A DNA stretch of 27,616 nt from Halobacteriovorax sp. (GTDB taxonomy: Bacteria; Bdellovibrionota; Bacteriovoracia; Bacteriovoracales; Bacteriovoracaceae). Location: positions 1 to 27,616 of the forward strand of contig NZAF01000168.1 in assembly GCA_002686115.1 (NCBI GenBank), read 5' to 3'. Positions within the stretch are counted from its first letter, which is position 1. Each line of letters opens with the position of its first letter. Below the pieces are notes generated by a model. It did no database searches. It was not told the origin of the DNA and saw nothing but the letters and a program-made list of their open reading frames with translations. Below are positions 14,253 through 22,383 of the stretch, piece by piece. A program made the translations under genes and the position numbers.

Positions 14253-14726
14253 TTATTGTGCCTGTGGTTTTCTTAGGTAAATATCAGCGTCTTTTTCTTC
14301 TCCGCCTTCAATACCATCTTCACCGTATGAGATGATATTAATATCTTTACCATCTGATTGATAGACATACTCGCTATCCCATGGATCTAAAGGTATTTCA
14401 CCACCATCAATAAAACCATCACTTGGATAGTTCTTACATTCTCTACCACCACTTGGTTTATTAATAAGAGCATCTAGGCCCTGATCAGTTGTTGGGTAGA
14501 AGTAACATTTTCTTCTGAATTCTTTTAGTTGAGATTCAAAAGCTTTCATTTGAATTGTTGCAGTTTTTACTCTTCCTTCATGAAGTTGATCAAAAACTTT
14601 ACCAGCAATGAATGTACCCATAAGTGAGATTAGGGTAATCGCAATAAGAATTTCAATAAGTGACATACCATTTGAGTTATTCACAGATTGTTTAAAAAAT
14701 TCGTCGAATTTTCTCCATTGTTTCAT
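14253..14726 (-). CDS. gspG: Type II secretion major pseudopilin GspG
   Basis: 157 residues. GspG polymerises into the pseudopilus shaft that pushes substrates through GspD. The signal peptide is long (20 residues ending NSNG), then MSLIEILIAITLISLMGTFIAGKVFDQ. Mature residue 1 is therefore Met rather than the common Phe, and Glu is at position 5. The rest follows the GspG pattern closely: FRRKCYFYPTTDQGLDAL, DGGEIPLDPWDSEYVYQSDG and ISYGEDGIEGGEEKDADI. This includes the C-terminal acidic loop that binds calcium in the family. AAGGAG stands 8 nt before the ATG, the best ribosome site in the cluster, which suits the most abundant product. Confidence 0.94.
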   Translation of the reverse strand: MKQWRKFDEFFKQSVNNSNGMSLIEILIAITLISLMGTFIAGKVFDQLHEGRVKTATIQMKAFESQLKEFRRKCYFYPTTDQGLDALINKPSGGRECKNYPSDGFIDGGEIPLDPWDSEYVYQSDGKDINIISYGEDGIEGGEEKDADIYLRKPQAQ

Positions 14727-14740
14727 TAAAAATTCTCCTT

Positions 14741-15958
14741 TTATTTAATTGAATTAAGTTCCATCATAGGGACGACTACTGACATTACAATAAATGCCAC
14801 GGCTCCACCCATACCGACCATCATTATAGGCTCTAGTATAGAGGTAAGTCCACCTAACTTTGCTTCGACTTGATCTTCGTAATTATCAGAAATAATATTT
14901 AGCATTGGTTCTAGTTCACCTGACTTTTCTCCTAGACTAATCATGTGAGTTACCATTTTTGGAAAGTAACCACTCTCTGCAAGAGGGCCTGCAAGTGTTG
15001 ACCCCTCTGAGACGTTAACTCGAGAGCTCTCAATTGCTTTTTGCATATGAATATTACTTATTAAGTTCTTAACAATTTTCATTGAAGCCAAAATGGGGAC
15101 ACCTGAATTAAGAAGAGTTGATAAAGTTGAGCAAAATCTACTGACATTGATCATCATGACAAGATCACCGAAAACAGGAACTTTTAAAACAAAAGCATCC
15201 CATACTGGTTTTCCTTTTGGTGAGACAATCCACTTCTTAAAGGCTATCACACCAAAAAATCCACCAATAATAACTAGCCACCAATAATTTTGTAAAAAAT
15301 CAGAGAGAAAAATACAAATTTGAGTAGGTAGAGGTAATTCTTTTTTAAGAGAGGTAAATATTTTAGTAATCTTAGGAATAACCAGAACTAAGATGACACC
15401 TAAAACAACACTACCAACTAGTAGCATAATAATAGGATACATCATTGCACCCTTAATTTTATTTTTTAATTTAACTGAAGACTCTGTGAACTCTGCTAAT
15501 CTCAAAAGAACAACATCTAAGGTTCCTGAGGATTCACCGGCTTCTACCATGTTGACATAAATATTATCAAAGACAGTAGGGTAGTCTTTAAGAGCATTTG
15601 CTAGAGAACTACCTTCGTTAACTTTTTGCCTTACTTCTGAGAGAATAACTCTAAGTTTTGGATTATCGCTTTGTTCAATTAATGCGGTAAATGATTCAAC
15701 AACCTGAATTTTAGCTTTAAAAAGTGTTGCTAATTGTCTTGTCATAAGTGATAAGTCTTCGACAGAGACACCTGAGCCAAAGGTGATATTAAAGCCGCCA
15801 CCACCACCACCAGATTTTGATTTCTGTTCTTTAATAGAGGTAAGCATAATGCCTTGAGCACGAACTTTTTGCTTTGCTTGCGCAATACCTTCGGCATTCA
15901 CAGTTCCAGATTTTTCCGTGCCCTTTCTATCTATACCTTTATAATTATAGATGGCCAT
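14741..15958 (-). CDS. gspF: Type II secretion inner-membrane platform protein GspF
   Basis: 405 residues, the usual length. GspF is the polytopic inner-membrane protein on which the pseudopilus is assembled. It opens with MAIYNYKGIDRKGTEKSGTVNAEG, the family N-terminus, then a Gly-rich linker (49-55). Two T2SSF domains follow: LMTRQLATLFKAKIQVVESFTALIEQ...YPTVFDNIYVNMVEAGESSGTLD, and FCSTLSTLLNSGVPILASMKIV...FPKMVTHMISLGEKSGELEPML. Membrane helices are at about 171-195, 222-241 and 376-397. Its ATG shares a base with the gspE stop (TAATG). Nothing in the sequence is odd apart from the glycine run. Confidence 0.95.
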   Translation of the reverse strand: MAIYNYKGIDRKGTEKSGTVNAEGIAQAKQKVRAQGIMLTSIKEQKSKSGGGGGGFNITFGSGVSVEDLSLMTRQLATLFKAKIQVVESFTALIEQSDNPKLRVILSEVRQKVNEGSSLANALKDYPTVFDNIYVNMVEAGESSGTLDVVLLRLAEFTESSVKLKNKIKGAMMYPIIMLLVGSVVLGVILVLVIPKITKIFTSLKKELPLPTQICIFLSDFLQNYWWLVIIGGFFGVIAFKKWIVSPKGKPVWDAFVLKVPVFGDLVMMINVSRFCSTLSTLLNSGVPILASMKIVKNLISNIHMQKAIESSRVNVSEGSTLAGPLAESGYFPKMVTHMISLGEKSGELEPMLNIISDNYEDQVEAKLGGLTSILEPIMMVGMGGAVAFIVMSVVVPMMELNSIK

Positions 15959-17697
15959 TATTCACCGTTTTCTTCATCTTCTTCAGAGTTAATTGCTCTA
16001 ACCATCTCTTCAATTGAAGTAATTCCCATGAGAACTTTTTCAATGGCATCTTGCCTAAGAGTGGTCATACCATGTTGTTGTGCAACTTTTTTTACCGCAC
16101 CAGAGTCGGCCTTATTTAAAACTAAAGATCTTATCTCATCATTTAACATAAGTAATTCGGCGACAACTGTAACTCCATCAAATCCACTAAAGTCACATTT
16201 TGCGCAACCCGGAGCTTCATAAAGGGCTGTTCCCTCTGGAAGCTTTTCAATTCCTAGAACTTCAAGGTCATATTGTGTTACCTCTCTTGGCACTTTACAT
16301 TCTTTACATAGAGTTCTGATAAGTCTCTGTGCAAGAACAGCAGCAAGAGATGAGGCAATCATAAAGGGTTGAACACCCATATCGATAAGTCTGTTTGGTG
16401 CACTTGAGGCATCATTTGTGTGAATCGTAGATAGAACAAAGTGACCAGTTAGAGAAGCCTGTACTGCCATTTCTGCAGTTTCTAAGTCTCTTGTCTCACC
16501 AACCATAATAACATCGGGGTTCTGTCTAAGTATTGCTCTTAAGGCCCTTGCAAATGAAAGATCAATCTTATGATTAACTTGAATCTGTGAAATTCCTGGA
16601 ACTTCATATTCCACCGGATCTTCAACAGTGATAATCATTTTATCTGGAGTGTTAATTCTATCAAGCATTGCAAAGAGAGTTGTTGTTTTACCATGTCCTG
16701 TTGGACCTGAGACATAAACAACACCATGTTTTCTTTTTGCTAGTTCATCAAGATTATTAAGAGTACTTCCATGAAAACCTAAGTTTTCTAATTTAAGTGT
16801 ATTATTATTCTTTTCAAGAACCCTCATAACGATACGTTCACCACTTTGAACTGGAACAGTTGAAAGTCTAATATCGATATCTTTTCCAGCAATCTTAATA
16901 GGGATACGACCATCTTGTGGAAGACGTTTTTCCGCAATATCAAGCTTTGCCATAACTTTTATTCTTGAAGCTACTGCTGAGTGAGTTTTGATTGGTTGTC
17001 TTAGAATTTCAGTCATTACTCGATTAATTCTAAATCTATAAACAGACTCTTTTTCATATGGTTCAATATGAATATCTGTAGCTCTTTCTTTAACTGCTCT
17101 AAAAATGATCGAGTTCACAAAACGAATGACAGGGGCTTCATCAGCACCAGCATCTAAAATATCAATTGGACCATCAAGATCTAAGTTTTCATCAAATTCG
17201 TCTTCAAGAGTATCGACCATGTGCTTATTGGCCTTCTCAAAAACTCTGTTGATCGCATCATTAACCTTTAAAGGAGATGAAACAACAACGCTTATATTTT
17301 TTCTATATAATTCTCGAAGATCATTGATTGCATCAAAATTAAATGGATCGGTAAAAACGACGATTACTTCATCTTCAGTTTCAACGATGGGTACTAGCTC
17401 ATGGTTTTTGGCATAATTAATCGGAAGGGATGTAATGATTTCTGGATCAATTTCATCAACAGTAATTTCTTGTAAATAGGGGATACCGATCTGATAACAG
17501 ATGACTTTTACAATATCATGTGGATGGATATAATTCTTTTTTAAAAGAATTTCTCCTATCATGAGTCCAGACTCTTTTTGCATCTCTAAAGCTTCATTAA
17601 GCTGTTCTTCCGAAAGCGAGGTATGCTTTAAGAGTAGTTGTCCAATTTTTTCTTTTTGCCCTTCAACTTTGTTGAGCATATTTTCAGCAATTTTCAA
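15958..17697 (-). CDS. gspE: Type II secretion ATPase GspE
   Basis: 579 residues. This cytoplasmic hexameric ATPase drives pseudopilus growth. An N-terminal GspE/MshEN domain (about 18-150) is followed by the catalytic core: Walker A GPTGHGKT (331-338), Asp box ITVEDPVEYE (356-365), Walker B DVIMVGE (395-401) and His box HFVLSTIHTNDA (419-430). The zinc-binding cysteines are C464-x2-C467 and C498-x2-C501. SGERIVMRVL and ATDIHIEPYE are the other family signatures. The start is TTG at 17697, with GGAG 5 nt upstream (17703-17706); an ATG six codons later lacks a ribosome site. It follows gspD by 12 bp and overlaps gspF. The usual GspE length is near 500, so the N-terminal domain is of the longer kind found also in PilB. 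Confidence 0.95.
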   Translation of the reverse strand: MKIAENMLNKVEGQKEKIGQLLLKHTSLSEEQLNEALEMQKESGLMIGEILLKKNYIHPHDIVKVICYQIGIPYLQEITVDEIDPEIITSLPINYAKNHELVPIVETEDEVIVVFTDPFNFDAINDLRELYRKNISVVVSSPLKVNDAINRVFEKANKHMVDTLEDEFDENLDLDGPIDILDAGADEAPVIRFVNSIIFRAVKERATDIHIEPYEKESVYRFRINRVMTEILRQPIKTHSAVASRIKVMAKLDIAEKRLPQDGRIPIKIAGKDIDIRLSTVPVQSGERIVMRVLEKNNNTLKLENLGFHGSTLNNLDELAKRKHGVVYVSGPTGHGKTTTLFAMLDRINTPDKMIITVEDPVEYEVPGISQIQVNHKIDLSFARALRAILRQNPDVIMVGETRDLETAEMAVQASLTGHFVLSTIHTNDASSAPNRLIDMGVQPFMIASSLAAVLAQRLIRTLCKECKVPREVTQYDLEVLGIEKLPEGTALYEAPGCAKCDFSGFDGVTVVAELLMLNDEIRSLVLNKADSGAVKKVAQQHGMTTLRQDAIEKVLMGITSIEEMVRAINSEEDEENGE

Positions 17698-17709
17698 AAC
17701 GTCTCCGTC

Positions 17710-20022
17710 TTAATTCTTATTCTTTTTTAAAGCAGATTTTTTAAACTTTAAGTTTTGTTTTACTTTTCTAGGATCATAAGATCCTTGTGGGGCATACCCA
17801 TCAATACCTTTTTTATTTTCTCTCTTATAAAAATCAGCTTCTTCCTGATCGTAGAGAGGACCTTTTTCTTGTTTCTTTGCTTTATCATAAAGACCTTTAG
17901 CTGTTGTTCCAAATGGATCGTCTTCACCATAAACATCTTTTAAGTGAGCCGCCCTTCTGTTAAGACCATCTTTAACTGTTTCAGCAGTATCTCTTTGGTA
18001 GTTAGATAGAATTCTTGGAGTTAAGAAAAAGAGCATATTTACTTTTTCAACTGAAGAGTTTCTATTTTTAAAGAGCCAGCCAAGTACTGGAATATCTCCT
18101 AAAAGAGGAACCTTTGATTCAGTTTCAACAGTCTTATCTCTCATAAGACCACCCATCGCAATTGTATCTCTATCTCTTACAGTAACAGTTGTAACGGCTT
18201 TTCGAATCGTTGTACCAACCCCACCTGATGTTCCAACATTTCTTCCAGAGAAATCATCAACTTGTTGATCAATTTTAAGCTTTACAAATCTTGTCACACG
18301 ATTAATTTGTGGCGTGATCTTTAGGGTTAGGGCAACTTGTTGTTGTCTAATATTCTGTTGAGTCGTACCATTAACAGCATTTGTAATCTCTGGAATTGGA
18401 ACAGTTTCACCAACTTCAAAAACACCTTCAGTGTTATCTTGAACAAGTAGTTGAGGCGTTGCTAAAACATTTGTATCAGAGTTGTTTTTAATAGCTGTGA
18501 TAAGAGCATTAACAGAATCTAATGTGACTTCTGTACCATTAATATTAGTTTGTACTTCTCCACCAAGTCCAAGACCAGCAAAGAGACCAGTTACACTCTG
18601 CCATTGATTAGAAATAAGACCTTGTAAAGCATTACCACTGGCGCCACCGAGGAAACCAGCTCTATCTGCTCCACCTGTTCCATAGGCACCAACAATTGAA
18701 ACACCTACGTCTTTATTTGAGTTAACATTTGTTTCCATAATGAGACCTTCAACAAAGACCTGATCCTTTGGAACATCTAGTTTTTTTATAACTTTTTCCA
18801 TTGTTAGCCAGTCTGTTGGAGAGGCCGTAATGACAAGAGCGTTATTTGATTTATCAGCAGTAACTCTAACTTCAGCATTAAATAAACTGTTAGCTTCAGA
18901 AGAACTTCTAGATGAAAATCTTGAAGATCTTCTCGATCTTCTTGAAGTTGAGGCAGTAGGTCTTGAGCCACTTACAAGAGTAGAAAGTGTTTTTGAAAGT
19001 TCTTCAGCATCCCCATGAAATAAGTAGTAGACATGAATTTGTTCATTATTTCCAGCAATGAGCTTAACATCAAGTCTTTTAATAAGAGCATTTAGTCTTT
19101 TTGCTCCATCAGCATTTGCCATCGCAATAATAGAGTTTGTTCTTGGTTCAGCTGTAATCTTACTAATAACTTCTCCCTTCGTAGCAGAACTTGAAGATCT
19201 GACTTTTTTAGAAGAGTCATTTTTTAGAATTTTATCTAATAATTTTGCAATTTCTGAGGCTGAAGTATGTTTAACAGGAATAATTTGAAGTGTTTCTTCG
19301 TGACCAGGGACATCAATAAACTTAATAAGTCTCATTAGTCTGTTAATATTTGCACCAGTATCTTGAATAATAATTGTATTTGTCTGTTTAATTTCAATAA
19401 TACGACCATAACGCGACATAAATGGTCTAAATGATCTAGAGACTTCAGTCGAATTAATATTTTTTAATGAAATAATTTTCATCATGTAATTTTCTGTATC
19501 TGGTACGTAATTACCTGTATATATTTTTGTGGGTACATAACGAATATCTCTAGCTTTTACGATCTTATAAAAAGCACCACTTTTAACCATTGTAAGGCCG
19601 TTCATATTTAATGCCGCTAGATATGCTTGCCACGCATCTCCAACAGTAATTGGAGTAGGTGCAGAGATTGTTATTTTACCTTTTAGATCTTTATCAAGAA
19701 TAAGATTTAACCCTGTCATCTTTTGCATATGAGTTGTTAAGTCCTCAAGAGAGGCATCTTTAAAATCAAAACTAGTAACAACTTCTGGACCGAATGCAGT
19801 TTCAGGATTGAGGTTTACATACTTTTTATCACTCTTAGGTAACTCTTTGTCCATTCTTCCAAATACGTCAGGTTCATCTCTTGAACCACCTCGATCTTCG
19901 GCCAATTTTGTAATAGACTCTCTACTTTCTTTTCTATCGAAGTTTGACTTAGACTTGTATTTATCAAACTGAGCGTAAAGTGGGAGGTTAAGCAGTGTTA
20001 ATAAGACAAATGATTTTTTCAT
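17710..20022 (-). CDS. gspD: Type II secretion outer-membrane secretin GspD
   Basis: 770 residues. GspD is the outer-membrane channel. A Sec signal peptide (MKKSFVLLTLLNLPLYA, cleavage near 17-18) is followed by a charged linker. N0 comes next (about 81-160: FDFKDASLEDLTTHMQKMTGLNLILD), then N1 (175-240), N2 (243-318) and N3 (325-415), and the secretin core (about 420-672). That core holds VFVEGLIMETN, the gate region, VLATPQLLVQDN and VPLLGDIPVLGWLF. The N2 domain has a Ser-rich loop (270-283) and N3 a Ser/Arg-rich loop (351-379). After the core comes a basic, hydrophilic tail of about 100 residues in place of the usual S-domain. No pilotin gene is in the window. Upstream is a 156-bp gap after gspC, unlike the tight spacing elsewhere. 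Confidence 0.95.
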   Translation of the reverse strand: MKKSFVLLTLLNLPLYAQFDKYKSKSNFDRKESRESITKLAEDRGGSRDEPDVFGRMDKELPKSDKKYVNLNPETAFGPEVVTSFDFKDASLEDLTTHMQKMTGLNLILDKDLKGKITISAPTPITVGDAWQAYLAALNMNGLTMVKSGAFYKIVKARDIRYVPTKIYTGNYVPDTENYMMKIISLKNINSTEVSRSFRPFMSRYGRIIEIKQTNTIIIQDTGANINRLMRLIKFIDVPGHEETLQIIPVKHTSASEIAKLLDKILKNDSSKKVRSSSSATKGEVISKITAEPRTNSIIAMANADGAKRLNALIKRLDVKLIAGNNEQIHVYYLFHGDAEELSKTLSTLVSGSRPTASTSRRSRRSSRFSSRSSSEANSLFNAEVRVTADKSNNALVITASPTDWLTMEKVIKKLDVPKDQVFVEGLIMETNVNSNKDVGVSIVGAYGTGGADRAGFLGGASGNALQGLISNQWQSVTGLFAGLGLGGEVQTNINGTEVTLDSVNALITAIKNNSDTNVLATPQLLVQDNTEGVFEVGETVPIPEITNAVNGTTQQNIRQQQVALTLKITPQINRVTRFVKLKIDQQVDDFSGRNVGTSGGVGTTIRKAVTTVTVRDRDTIAMGGLMRDKTVETESKVPLLGDIPVLGWLFKNRNSSVEKVNMLFFLTPRILSNYQRDTAETVKDGLNRRAAHLKDVYGEDDPFGTTAKGLYDKAKKQEKGPLYDQEEADFYKRENKKGIDGYAPQGSYDPRKVKQNLKFKKSALKKNKN

Positions 20023-20178
20023 TTAGTCACCAATCCTTGGTAAGATCTTAATAATAAGTAATATTTTAACAAAATTTGTCACTTATTGCCTCCAACGGAG
20101 AACTTTTCTCTATGGTATATTCTCTAAAAATATATCAACAGTTGTCACCGTCAAGTGAACTTTTTGTTAAAACCTGAT

Positions 20179-22128
20179 TTAATCAGTAAAATTATAATTT
20201 AAAGTTTCACGAGCACCATTTCTATTGAGATTAATCTCGTAACTATCGTTTTGTTTGATTTTTCCAAACATCCCCATAAGTTCATTATAATTTCTAATTT
20301 TTCTTCCATTGAGTTCAGTAATAACATCTCCATCTTTAATATTTAATTGAGAGAAGATTGAGCCAGGAACGATTTCGGTCATTTTAAAAGAGAGTGTACC
20401 ATCTGGGTTTTTTATTGGTATAGCACGTGCTTGAGTGAGGATTTCTCCAACATTTGAAAGAAGTTCATCCCTTAAAGTCTTTTTGATTTTGAACTTATTT
20501 CCCTCTACTTGAATATTATCGCGATTAAAGCTCTTTTTAATATCTTTTGCTTTACTTGCTGAATAAACTTTAGGCTTTGGAAACTTACTTTTTTCTTTAC
20601 TGCCATCAGACTCAATAAACTCACACTTCTTTGACGTGAGGTTTTTAAAAACTAGTCGTTGATTTTCAATACGTCCTATTTCAGCAAGATTATCTATTTT
20701 TTCACCTTCTCGAATACTGATGATCTTTCCGCGTTTACTAACACTTGCAACTGATTTTACAGAATCTTGTAAAACAACAGTGTGAAGGAGCTTTATTGAT
20801 AGGCCTGATTTTTTATCTGCATCAAGACACACTTTTATTTCAGGCTCTTTTCTCTCTGGCTTTTTGTCCTCAACAACCTTTGCTTCCTCAGACTCAAGGG
20901 CATTAAAGATATTATTTCTCTCAATTGCTACAATATCTTTTCTAGGAAGATATCTTTTTGGTGTGTTAAAAGAGCTCTGTGGCCTTTTAGGGCTCTCACC
21001 TCCAAGTATAAGACCTGTAAACTTTCCAACATTGTAAAAAATAGTAATTGTCAGTAAGTAGATAAAGATTCTGTGATTTCTCTCTCTGCCTTTGGTTCCA
21101 AGAAGAGATAAGATAAGCTCATCCTTACCAATAGAGCTAGTTGAAGGCTTAGACTCTTTTTTAAAAGGAAGATTGAACTTTGAGCCACCACTACTGTCAC
21201 GTTTAAAACGAGAGAGTAGGTTATCAACTCCTGGAAGAATAGGTTTTTTCTTTGGAATTTGATATTCATCATCATTGAATGATTCATCAAAGTCATCATC
21301 TTCATCAATTAATTCTTCAAGCTCGTCTTCTTCGTCTTCATTTTCATTAACACTGATTTCTTCCTGTGTGTTAATGACGATATTTTCTTCAGTGCCTTCG
21401 GTTGCATCTTCGAGGTTTGCTTCTTGGAGGTCATGATCTTCAGAGTTGACAGGGGCATTGATTTTTATTTCTGTGTTCGTGGAGTCACTCGCAGAAAGGA
21501 GCTCTCCGTCGTCTTCGTCTTCATAGTCATCTTCATCTTGATTATCGATGCCTTGCCCAGACTCAGGAGACTTTGCAAGCTTTCCCTTAATCTTATTAAA
21601 GATACCAGTTGATTCTTTTTCAAATTCAACGACTTCTTCTGGGTCTTCTAGTTCATCGTCTTCAAGGTCTTCACTTTCTTCATCTAGATCTTGCTCAGAC
21701 TTAGGGGATAGTTTATTTTTAATTTTACTAAAAATACCAGTGGACTGTTCTTCAAAGTCTGAAACTTCGTCAACATATTCTTCTTCGTCTTCATACTCAT
21801 CATCTTCATAACTGTCTTCATGAGTATTCTTTTTAGATAATTTATTCTTTATTTTTGAAAAGAAGCCGCTACCTGAGTCTGCAGTATCGCTTTCAAGTTC
21901 GACAAGTTCATTGCTGTCTTCATCTACCTCAATATAGTCAATATCTTCATCTTCAGACTGATTGAGTGATATATTACCTGTTCGATCTGAGGCATCTTCA
22001 AATTCATCATCAAGTTCGTCTTCAAGCTCTTCACCATCGAGTTCTTCTTCAAATTCATCTTCTGAATCACCAGACTTTTTTGATAGAGGTTTTTTAAATT
22101 TAGAAAAAAATCCTTTCTTCTTAGTCAT
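20179..22128 (-). CDS. gspC: Type II secretion protein GspC with giant acidic, repeat-bearing cytoplasmic N-terminus
   Basis: 649 residues against the usual 270-310. GspC connects the inner-membrane platform to the N0 domain of GspD. The membrane helix is at about 353-375 (RIFIYLLTITIFYNVGKF...). A homology region follows (about 400-500: IVAIERNNIFNAL, LSIKLLHTVVLQDSVKSVASV, IREGEKIDNLAEIGRIENQRLVF). The C-terminal PDZ domain is at 555-645 (IVPGSIFSQLNIKDGDVITELNGRKIRN). Ahead of the helix are about 350 residues that must be cytoplasmic. They are very rich in Glu and Asp, with four copies of a basic motif near GFFSKIKNKLSKK at 6-18, 88-100, 131-143 and 175-187. A fifth, weaker relative is at 300-323. 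The extension has no domain that I recognise. The gene is first in the gspC-K unit, with promoter and dyad upstream. Confidence 0.9.
   Translation of the reverse strand: MTKKKGFFSKFKKPLSKKSGDSEDEFEEELDGEELEDELDDEFEDASDRTGNISLNQSEDEDIDYIEVDEDSNELVELESDTADSGSGFFSKIKNKLSKKNTHEDSYEDDEYEDEEEYVDEVSDFEEQSTGIFSKIKNKLSPKSEQDLDEESEDLEDDELEDPEEVVEFEKESTGIFNKIKGKLAKSPESGQGIDNQDEDDYEDEDDGELLSASDSTNTEIKINAPVNSEDHDLQEANLEDATEGTEENIVINTQEEISVNENEDEEDELEELIDEDDDFDESFNDDEYQIPKKKPILPGVDNLLSRFKRDSSGGSKFNLPFKKESKPSTSSIGKDELILSLLGTKGRERNHRIFIYLLTITIFYNVGKFTGLILGGESPKRPQSSFNTPKRYLPRKDIVAIERNNIFNALESEEAKVVEDKKPERKEPEIKVCLDADKKSGLSIKLLHTVVLQDSVKSVASVSKRGKIISIREGEKIDNLAEIGRIENQRLVFKNLTSKKCEFIESDGSKEKSKFPKPKVYSASKAKDIKKSFNRDNIQVEGNKFKIKKTLRDELLSNVGEILTQARAIPIKNPDGTLSFKMTEIVPGSIFSQLNIKDGDVITELNGRKIRNYNELMGMFGKIKQNDSYEINLNRNGARETLNYNFTD
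21568..22113 (-). repeat. Four-copy basic/acidic protein repeat in gspC
   Basis: Four units at codons 6-18, 88-100, 131-143 and 175-187 each encode Gly-Phe/Ile-Phe-Ser/Asn-Lys-Phe/Ile-Lys-x-x-Leu-Ser/Ala-Lys/Pro. Each is followed by acidic spacers of roughly 30-70 residues. Unit spacings are 82, 43 and 44 residues, so the last three are regular. The DNA copies have many silent changes, so they are old duplications under protein-level selection (inference). Confidence 0.8.
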
Positions 22129-22184
22129 AAAGTATTCTTGACCTTTTGCATTGTCATCCCTGACATTTTTCGACTTTCTTTAAT

Positions 22185-22213
22185 ATTCTAGAGGACTTGA
22201 TGAACTGTATCAA
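22185..22213 (-). promoter_or_regulatory. Promoter of the gspC-gspK unit
   Basis: On the minus strand TTGATA (22208-22213) is exactly 17 bp from TAGAAT (22185-22190), a good sigma70-type match (4 of 6 and 5 of 6). The start falls near 22178, with a leader of about 50 nt to the ATG at 22128. The leader contains a small dyad, TGTCA-4-TGACA (22152-22165). Confidence 0.65.
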
Positions 22214-22215
22214 GT
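22195..22215. promoter_or_regulatory. Perfect dyad over the gspC -35 element, candidate operator
   Basis: ACTTGAT-7-ATCAAGT is a perfect 7-bp inverted repeat with a 7-bp spacer. Its half-sites are about 1.5 helical turns apart, and it covers the -35 hexamer and most of the promoter spacer. A dimeric protein bound here would block RNA polymerase. The regulator is unknown. Confidence 0.45.
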
Positions 22216-22383
22216 GTTGTTTTGTGCCAAAAATAATTTTATTTCCGACTCTTTTTGTATGAGATGCGTTTAAAAAATCGATTCAATTTTGTTTGCCTTA
22301 AACTGATATATCTTTAACTCTTAAATTTATAGTGATAAACTATTGTCAATTTTATCGCACTGTTTAATTTAAAAGGAAGTTTC

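Noticed and set aside
15854..16222. 122-codon plus-strand open frame
   Set aside because: Antisense to the gspE/gspF junction, both certain genes.
20174..20186. Short hairpin CTGATT-1-AATCAG at the gspC stop as a terminator
   Set aside because: Only 6 bp with a 1-nt loop and an interrupted T-run; gspD and the rest of the operon lie downstream.
21568..22113. CRISPR-like or intergenic repeat array
   Set aside because: Copies are inside an open frame, imperfect at DNA level, and conserved as protein; spacing is irregular for the first unit.
9004..22128. Type IV pilus assembly cluster, suggested by the PilM-like GspL and prepilin genes
   Set aside because: gspC with PDZ domain, gspK without Glu5, gspN, the GspG calcium loop and the C-D-E-F-G-H-I-J-K-L-M-N order are those of a T2SS; no pilT, pilQ or pilin set.
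22152..22165. Dyad TGTCA-4-TGACA in the gspC leader as a second operator or riboswitch
   Set aside because: Arms of 5 bp are easily found by chance in this AT-rich DNA; no further structure seen.
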